The notes under the pieces: model-generated
What the model was told of the DNA's origin: nothing
What the model saw: the letters and a program-made list of their open reading frames with translations, nothing else
Database searches by the model: none
Made by a program: the position numbers and the translations under genes
Origin: Chloroflexota bacterium
GTDB taxonomy: Bacteria > Chloroflexota > Anaerolineae > Anaerolineales > Villigracilaceae
Assembly (NCBI GenBank): GCA_019873735.1
Contig: JAIOAQ010000025.1
Coordinates: forward strand, 1 to 47,445
DNA length: 47,445 nt
Direction: 5' to 3'
Shown here: positions 42,850-47,445 of the stretch, in pieces
Layout of the letters: the number at the start of each line of letters is the position of its first letter
Position numbering within the stretch: position 1 is the first letter of the stretch

Positions 42850-44652
42850 TCATCCAAACCCCTCGCTGCTGCGCAGGGGCTGCGGGACGTAAGCGCCAAG
42901 CGGTTCTGCCTCTTCGGGGGCGAATACATTTTGCACCAACTGCAAATCGTGAATCTCGCGGTACAGGCCGCCCCGGGCCAGCAACTGCTCGTGCGTGCCG
43001 GTCTGGACGATGCGGCCGCGCTCCATGACCACGATCAGGTCGGCGCGGCGGACGGTGCTCAGGCGGTGGGCGATGACGAAGGTGGTGCGGCCCTCCATCA
43101 GCCGGTCGAGGGCCTGCTGGATGAGCGCCTCGGTTTGGGTATCCACGCTGGAGGTCGAATCGTCGAGGATCAGGATGCGCGGGTCCATCAGCAGGGCGCG
43201 GGCGATGGCAATCCGCTGGCGCTGACCGCCGCTCAGGGTCACGCCGCGCTCGCCGACGATCGTCTCGTAGCCTTTCTCGAAGGAGAGGATGAAATCGTGC
43301 GCCTGGGCGGCTTTGGCGGCGGCGATGATCTCCTCCTGGCTGGCATCCGGGCGGCCGTAGGCGATGTTGGCAGCGATCGTATCCGAAAACAGGAGCGAGG
43401 TCTGCAAAACGATGCCGATCTGACGGCGCAGGGAGATCAGGTCCAGCGTGCGGACGTCGTGACCGTCCACCAGCACCGCGCCCTCGCTGGCCTCGTAGAA
43501 GCGCGGAATCAGGTTGACCAGCGAGGTCTTGCCCGAACCGGTCGGGCCGATGAGGGCCACCAGTTGATTCGGCTCGACGCGCAGGTTGACGTCCACGAGC
43601 GAATCGCGCTTCTCGTCCTGATACTTGAGCGAGACGTGCCGGAACTCGACCTGGCCGCGCAGGGCAGGCAGGATCAGCGCCCCGGGCGGAGAGGCGATCT
43701 CCGGCGGCGTTTCGAGCACTTCGAGCACGCGCCGCGCCCCGGCGCCGGCCTCCCCGGCGGCGTTGACCAGCCAGGTCAGTTCCTGGGCCGGCGCGGCCAG
43801 CATCACCAGGTAAGCGTTGAAGGCGACGATTTCGCCGATGGTCATCTGCTGATTCAGCACCATCTGCCCGCCGAAGAACAGGATGAGGATGGTGCCGAGG
43901 GTAATCAGCAGGTCGGTGGTCGGCATGACCTTTGACCATTCGCCGATGACCTTCAGGCGGGAGCGGTAATAGGCGCGGTTGGTCTCGTCGAAGCGGTTGA
44001 TTTCGTAGGGTTCGCGGGCAAAGGCGCGCACCACCTGCACGCCGAGCACGTTCTCCTGCAAGCGGGCCGAGAGGTCGCCCAGCAGGGTATCCACCCGAAA
44101 GAAGAGTTCGGTAATCCGCTTACCGAAATTCAGGGTGATGAAGGTCAGCGGGATGAGCGGCAGGATGGCGATGAGGGTCAGTTTCCAGTTGGCCAGCAGC
44201 ATCAGGGTCAGCGCGCCGATGAGCAGGAAGGTCATCTGGGCGAGATGCACCAGCGAGCCGCCGATGAAGTTTTGCACGGCGCGCACGTCTTCGATGCAGC
44301 GGCTGATCAGTTGCCCGGTCTGGGAGTGATCGTGATAGGAGAACGAGAGATGTTGAATGTGATCGTACAGGCGGTTGCGCAAGTCGTAGCCGATGTGGCC
44401 GCCGATCCATTCGGCCAGATAACGCTGCAGGCCCGACCCGGCGGCGGAGGCTAGGCCCAGGCCGAGCAGCAGCAGCGCCGAGCGGCCCAACAAGGCGGTG
44501 TCGGCCTGCAAGACGCCCTGGTCAATCACGCCGCGGATGATGCGCGGTACGTACAGGCTGAGGACGGTCAGCAGGCCCAGGTTCAGGATGGACAAGACGA
44601 TTTGCAGAAGATAGGGTTTGATGAAGGAGCGGAGTTTGAGCAGGTGGGACAT
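42850..44652 (-). CDS. ABC exporter half-transporter, subunit 1 (degenerate Walker B)
   Basis: A 600-residue TMD-NBD protein. Walker A is GPTGSGKTSLV, the Q-loop VLQTSLLF, the signature is the canonical LSGGQRQRIA, and Walker B is ILILDDSTSSVD, where Asp replaces the catalytic Glu. The H-loop is VIAHRLSTV. It is complementary to the downstream subunit, 27 bp away, forming an asymmetric heterodimer. marR lies just upstream with the same orientation and a palindromic operator precedes marR. Substrate unknown; multidrug export is the typical role. Confidence 0.95.
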   Translation of the reverse strand: MSHLLKLRSFIKPYLLQIVLSILNLGLLTVLSLYVPRIIRGVIDQGVLQADTALLGRSALLLLGLGLASAAGSGLQRYLAEWIGGHIGYDLRNRLYDHIQHLSFSYHDHSQTGQLISRCIEDVRAVQNFIGGSLVHLAQMTFLLIGALTLMLLANWKLTLIAILPLIPLTFITLNFGKRITELFFRVDTLLGDLSARLQENVLGVQVVRAFAREPYEINRFDETNRAYYRSRLKVIGEWSKVMPTTDLLITLGTILILFFGGQMVLNQQMTIGEIVAFNAYLVMLAAPAQELTWLVNAAGEAGAGARRVLEVLETPPEIASPPGALILPALRGQVEFRHVSLKYQDEKRDSLVDVNLRVEPNQLVALIGPTGSGKTSLVNLIPRFYEASEGAVLVDGHDVRTLDLISLRRQIGIVLQTSLLFSDTIAANIAYGRPDASQEEIIAAAKAAQAHDFILSFEKGYETIVGERGVTLSGGQRQRIAIARALLMDPRILILDDSTSSVDTQTEALIQQALDRLMEGRTTFVIAHRLSTVRRADLIVVMERGRIVQTGTHEQLLARGGLYREIHDLQLVQNVFAPEEAEPLGAYVPQPLRSSEGFG

Positions 44653-44682
44653 AGGAGTGGGTGATGGCGAAGGTGAATGTCA

Positions 44683-44741
44683 GGGGTCAAAAGTCAGAGG
44701 TCAAAAGTCAAAGGTCAGAGGTCGAGGGTCAAAGGTCAGAG
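44683..44741. repeat. GTCAAAAGTCAGAG tandem low-complexity repeat
   Basis: About seven units of (A)GGTCAAA/AGTCAGA lie between the ABC gene and marR. The marR stop codon (44736-44738) is inside it. Confidence 0.7.
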
Positions 44742-45176
44742 GAGAAAGGCTTTGTGCAGGAGCGACAGGGCGTGCTGAAGTTGCTCTCTTTCATCGGGGT
44801 CGAGACGGGCAAGGCGCTCCGCCAGCCAGGCTTCGGCCTCGGCATAGATGGCGCTCATCACCCGCTGACCCTCGTCGGTGAGGGCGAGCGGCAGGTTACG
44901 GCGGTCGTCGGGGTTGCAGGAGCGCGTCACCAGCCCGCGGCGGACGAGCGCCTCCACCGCCCGGCTGACCGCCGACCGGCTGGTGCGGCTGTCGGCGGCG
45001 ATGGCGCTGACCGAGGCAATCCCCCGCCGGATGCGGCGCAGCACCTGGAACTGCTCGACCGTCAGGTTGAAGCGCTCCGCCGCCACGCCGCGGATGATGG
45101 CCCGCGTGCGGTGCCAGACCGGCGGGACGGTTTCCCAGAATCTGTCAATCAGGGTCTCGATTTCGGGTTCAGGCAT
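44736..45176 (-). CDS. MarR family transcriptional regulator
   Basis: A 146-residue winged-helix repressor. The DNA-binding region has FNLTVEQFQVLRRIRRGIAS, recognition-helix region TSRSAVSRAVEALVRRGLV and wing DRRNLPLALTDEG, flanked by dimerisation helices. ATG 45176 (MPEPEIETLIDRF) is used; the longer reading to 45284 would translate through the operator. It is first in an operon with two ABC exporter genes. The 29-bp palindrome 19 bp upstream is a typical MarR site, so it likely represses itself and the exporter until a ligand binds. Its C-terminal codons and stop lie in a tandem repeat. Confidence 0.93.
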   Translation of the reverse strand: MPEPEIETLIDRFWETVPPVWHRTRAIIRGVAAERFNLTVEQFQVLRRIRRGIASVSAIAADSRTSRSAVSRAVEALVRRGLVTRSCNPDDRRNLPLALTDEGQRVMSAIYAEAEAWLAERLARLDPDEREQLQHALSLLHKAFLL

Positions 45177-45194
45177 GGCTGTCTCGCTAATTGG

Positions 45195-45223
45195 TTGATT
45201 AATGCAACTATTGCATTTTACAA
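45195..45223 (-). promoter_or_regulatory. MarR operator overlapping the promoter
   Basis: TTG-ATT-AATGCAA-CTA-TTGCATT-TTA-CAA: perfect 7-bp inner arms (45201-45207 and 45211-45217) and a matched outer TTG/CAA. On the minus strand, TTGTAA and a TTAAT-type -10 lie inside it. Confidence 0.75.
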
Positions 45224-45333
45224 CTAAATGAGCGGATTGTCCAGTTTTTTTGCATCGAAGGACGCGAATGGTGCGAAAAGGCATCTGGATAGACGAAAAT
45301 CTGGAGACTTTCGAGTCCGCGCAAGGAAGCCGC

Positions 45334-45386
45334 TCACCCTCCCGCAGGTTTTGCAGAATCTCCTGTTCTAACCTGCGGGAGGGTTA
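45334..45386 (+). repeat. Palindromic repeat family 1, copy C
   Basis: CACCCTCCCGCAGGTTTTGC (45334-45353) and GTTCTAACCTGCGGGAGGG plus TTA (45365-45386) are perfect inverted arms over 14 bp. This is the shortest and most regular copy. Confidence 0.8.
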
Positions 45387-45455
45387 AAATCTGTGTAATC
45401 TGTGTAATCTGTGGCCGTAATCTGTGGCTGTAATCTGTGGCCGTAATCTGTGGAA
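45387..45455. repeat. TAATCTGTG(T/GCC) tandem repeat
   Basis: About six units of AATCTGTGT/AATCTGTGGCCGT lie between the marR promoter and the TIR gene. Part of the 352-bp gene-free interval 45177-45528; the rest holds the operator, copy C and the TIR promoter. Confidence 0.75.
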
Positions 45456-45468
45456 TGACATCCATCAA

Positions 45469-45497
45469 CTGGCAAATTCCAAATTTTATGCTATAGT
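45469..45497 (+). promoter_or_regulatory. Promoter of the TIR-STAND gene
   Basis: CTGGCA (45469-45474), a 17-bp spacer, then TATAGT (45492-45497). The leader to ATG 45529 is about 25 nt with a GGAG ribosome site. Confidence 0.5.
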
Positions 45498-45528
45498 ATT
45501 CTTAATTCCTGAGCCCGCCCGGAGCGCC

Positions 45529-47445
45529 ATGACCGAACCGCCGCCCAGACTTAAGGTCTTTCTCTGTCACGCCAGCGAGGACAAGCCCCTCGTGCGCGAA
45601 CTGCACGACCGCCTGAAAGCCGACGGCTTCGACCCCTGGCTGGACAGCGAAGCCCTGCTGCCCGGCCAGGATTGGGACCTGGAAATCCAGAAGGCGATGC
45701 GCGCCAGCGGGGCGGTCATCGTCTGTTTTTCGAGCGTTTCGGTGGCCAAAGAGGGGTATGTTCAAAAAGAAATCAGGTACGCCCAGGAAATTCAAAAGGA
45801 AAAACCCGAGGGGACGATCTTCTTCATCCCCCTGCAACTGGAAGCATGCGAGATGCCCTTCCGCCTGCGGGAGATTCAGTGGGGGCATTATTACGAGGAG
45901 GACGGGTACGAGAAACTGGTGCGGGCGTTGAACAAGCGCGCCGAGCAGGTGTTCCCTCACCCCCGTCCCCTTATCATCCCCGAAGGGGGCTCCCAGGGGG
46001 AGAGGGGTGCCGAAGGCGGGGTGAGGGCCGCCCCTCTCCCTGTGGGAGAGGGGAAAGGGGTGAGGGTAGGCGGAGACGTCAACGACAGCATCATCATCAC
46101 CGGCAGCAATAACACCATTTCCCTCACCCAAAAAGGCGCGCTGGCTTTCCAATTCTTGAGCGACGAATTTCGTCAGCAGCAAGCCGCTCTGCCCGGAACG
46201 CCCTTCTACGACGGCGCCAGCCCCAACTGGGCCAATATCGCCCGTCAGGAGGACGCCCCGCGCGCCCTGTTTGCGGAGATACAGGCTTTCCTCCAAAATC
46301 CCAAAGCGTACAAAAGCGCCCTGATTCTCGGCCTGGCGGGCGAGGGGAAAAGCACCCTGCTGCGCCGCCTGGCCTGGTCGCTGGCCGAGGCCGGCCAACC
46401 CGTCTTCGTCCGGCACTATCAGCACGTCGTTCCTTCCACGCCGATACCGATTTCGCCCGAAAAGCCGTTGGTGCTGGTGTTCGACGACGCCGACCAGGAA
46501 GAGCAGATTCCCCGCCTGGCGGCCGAACTGGCCGATAACGGCGTGCCTTTTATCATCTTGATGGCCGCCCGCCTGCACGAATGGCGCAATTCAGGCCTGG
46601 AAATCCAACTGAAACGGCGGGGCGGCGCGTTGCGTATCTTTCGGCTGGACCGCATGAACCGGCGGGAAGTCGAATCGCTTTTAGACAAACTTGCCGAGGC
46701 CGATAAACTCGATGCCCTGCGCTCCCTGAAACGCCCCCAACAAATCGAACATTTTCTCAGCCGCCTCAAAGCCGATGGCCAGTTGCTCCCGGCCCTGCTC
46801 ACCGCCCGCTATGGCGTGGATAAATTCGAAGCCATCCTGCTTGATGTGCTGGACAAGATGCGCAAACGGCCGGACGGCGATTTTCTGCTGCGCGCCTATG
46901 CCCTGCTGGCCAGCGTTCACCGCTACAACCTGTGGCTGACGCGCCGGCTGTTTGCCGAGAGCATGAAAATTTCAGAAGCCGAGGTCGGTACCAGGGTGAT
47001 CGGCCCGCTGGAGGGGGAATTGCTGACGGTGCAGGAGACCGGCCAGGAGCAGCTGATCACCCGCCACCCGGTCATTGCCGAACATGCCCTGAACGTTCTG
47101 CTCGAACAGCGTTGGGCGCCGGAAGAGCGCTATCTCTACCAAACCCTCTTCACCAGCCTGGAGGCCGTTCTGCGCCAGGACAAAAACGATGCCCAAAAGA
47201 AATTGCTCACCATCCTGCCGTTGATCTTCGTTCGACAAGGAAGATTTGACGAAGCCCGCGCCCTCTTCGAGCAAGGCACCCGCGCCGACCCGACCGATGC
47301 CCCCACCTATCAAGCCTGGGCGCTCATGGAGCAAAAGGCCGGCAACCTGGAGCGCGCCCGCGCCCTCTTCGAGCAAGGCACCCGCGCCGACCCGACCGAT
47401 GCCCCCACCTATCAAGCCTGGGCGCTCATGGAGCAAAAGGCCGGC
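45529..47445 (+). CDS. TIR-domain STAND NTPase with TPR repeats, truncated by the window end
   Basis: 639 codons are visible and the frame is open to the end. The TIR domain (about 8-130) has LKVFLCHASEDKPLVRELHD, WLDSEALLPGQDW and EIQKAM, where Glu after the Trp is the likely NADase residue. A repeat-derived Gly/Pro linker (142-179) and a GDVNDSIIITGSNNTI segment follow. The NTPase has Walker A GLAGEGKST (about 268-276) and Walker B LVLVFDDAD (about 314). A helical region leads to 34-residue TPRs starting near 568, whose last two DNA units are identical over 90 bp. TIR-STAND proteins typically sense infection through the C-terminal repeats and deplete NAD+; this role is inferred. ATG 45529 has GGAG just upstream. 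Confidence 0.88.
   Translation, partial: MTEPPPRLKVFLCHASEDKPLVRELHDRLKADGFDPWLDSEALLPGQDWDLEIQKAMRASGAVIVCFSSVSVAKEGYVQKEIRYAQEIQKEKPEGTIFFIPLQLEACEMPFRLREIQWGHYYEEDGYEKLVRALNKRAEQVFPHPRPLIIPEGGSQGERGAEGGVRAAPLPVGEGKGVRVGGDVNDSIIITGSNNTISLTQKGALAFQFLSDEFRQQQAALPGTPFYDGASPNWANIARQEDAPRALFAEIQAFLQNPKAYKSALILGLAGEGKSTLLRRLAWSLAEAGQPVFVRHYQHVVPSTPIPISPEKPLVLVFDDADQEEQIPRLAAELADNGVPFIILMAARLHEWRNSGLEIQLKRRGGALRIFRLDRMNRREVESLLDKLAEADKLDALRSLKRPQQIEHFLSRLKADGQLLPALLTARYGVDKFEAILLDVLDKMRKRPDGDFLLRAYALLASVHRYNLWLTRRLFAESMKISEAEVGTRVIGPLEGELLTVQETGQEQLITRHPVIAEHALNVLLEQRWAPEERYLYQTLFTSLEAVLRQDKNDAQKKLLTILPLIFVRQGRFDEARALFEQGTRADPTDAPTYQAWALMEQKAGNLERARALFEQGTRADPTDAPTYQAWALMEQKAG
45954..46066. repeat. 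Double in-frame GC-rich palindrome, family 2, copies 3 and 4
   Basis: The first unit (45954-46027) starts CCCTCACCCCC and ends GGGGTGAGGG, with an insertion. The second (46028-46066) has CCCCTCTCCC-TGT-GGGAGAGGGG and AAAGGGGTGAGGG. Together they encode about 38 linker residues between the TIR and NTPase domains. Confidence 0.88.
47254..47445 (+). repeat. Identical 102-bp TPR-coding tandem array (continues beyond window)
   Basis: 47254-47343 and 47356-47445 are identical over 90 bp at a 102-bp period (34 codons, ALFEQGTRADPTDAP and TYQAWALMEQKAG). The window ends exactly at the end of the second copy. Confidence 0.95.

Noticed and set aside
41158..43935. Long open frame (925 codons) opposite the two ABC genes
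   Set aside because: Antisense shadow produced by GC-rich codons. Both ABC proteins have all family motifs on the minus strand.
45387..45455. CRISPR-like short tandem repeats
   Set aside because: Units are contiguous and lack unique spacers of constant length, and no cas genes are nearby.
47254..47445. CRISPR or satellite array at the window end
   Set aside because: The 102-bp units are fully in frame and encode a 34-residue TPR, so they are protein-coding.

Overview
The window is GC-rich bacterial chromosome. It is most consistent with an uncultured or deep-branching Chloroflexota of the Anaerolineae type. The basis is gene content and style: an Agl23-like glycosyltransferase fused to NHL repeats, an NBR1-Ig-like lipoprotein, folate-dependent TrmFO, type II IDI, many GAF/histidine-kinase proteins, STAND NTPases with TPR tails, and abundant palindromic and low-complexity repeats. 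The assignment is inference; no rRNA gene is present. Three tRNA genes are seen (Lys-CUU, Leu-UAG, Asp-GUC).

Layout. (1) 1-3580: repeats, a class IV aminotransferase and a membrane-anchored NB-ARC/TPR STAND protein. (2) 3504-6050: a tyrosine recombinase preceded by a canonical promoter and a dif-like site, then a MATE transporter. (3) 6095-14562: a Cys-rich lipoprotein, a GH1 beta-glycosidase, a GxxExxY nuclease-like gene inside inverted repeats, a flippase with a fused extracytoplasmic domain, a MITE-like hairpin element and a GH38 alpha-mannosidase; this is a carbohydrate/surface-glycan block heavily invaded by repeats. (4) 14611-24990: tRNA-Lys, rubrerythrin, a radical SAM DNA-modification/repair-type protein, a minus-strand run (tRNA-Leu, tig, clpP, histidine kinase, hflX, small membrane protein, HAD phosphatase), a hypothetical gene, a lipoprotein and rlmN. 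(5) 25110-33306: the giant Agl23-NHL protein, sucCD, acpP, idi (type II) and a putative secreted cysteine hydrolase. (6) 33366-38530: tRNA-Asp and a minus-strand signalling cluster (response regulator, hybrid kinase, GAF kinase). (7) 38694-45223: trmFO with an M28 peptidase, then a marR-ABC-ABC operon with a clear palindromic operator. (8) 45387-47445: a TIR-STAND-TPR gene cut by the window end inside an identical TPR repeat array.

The most unusual property is the interplay of short repeats with genes. A GC-rich palindrome of about 40-50 bp is inserted in frame in three different proteins (STAND, GH1, TIR-STAND). Three other repeat types lie in frame in the GH38 mannosidase. Stop codons of three genes, and the ribosome-binding sites of two, are supplied by repeats. 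A second palindromic family has five copies, mostly near promoters. Several genes have a -10 hexamer only 4-10 nt before the start codon and no Shine-Dalgarno sequence, suggesting leaderless mRNAs. The other highlights are the recombinase with its adjacent dif-like site, and the two STAND conflict-type proteins with recently duplicated TPRs, one near each end of the window.
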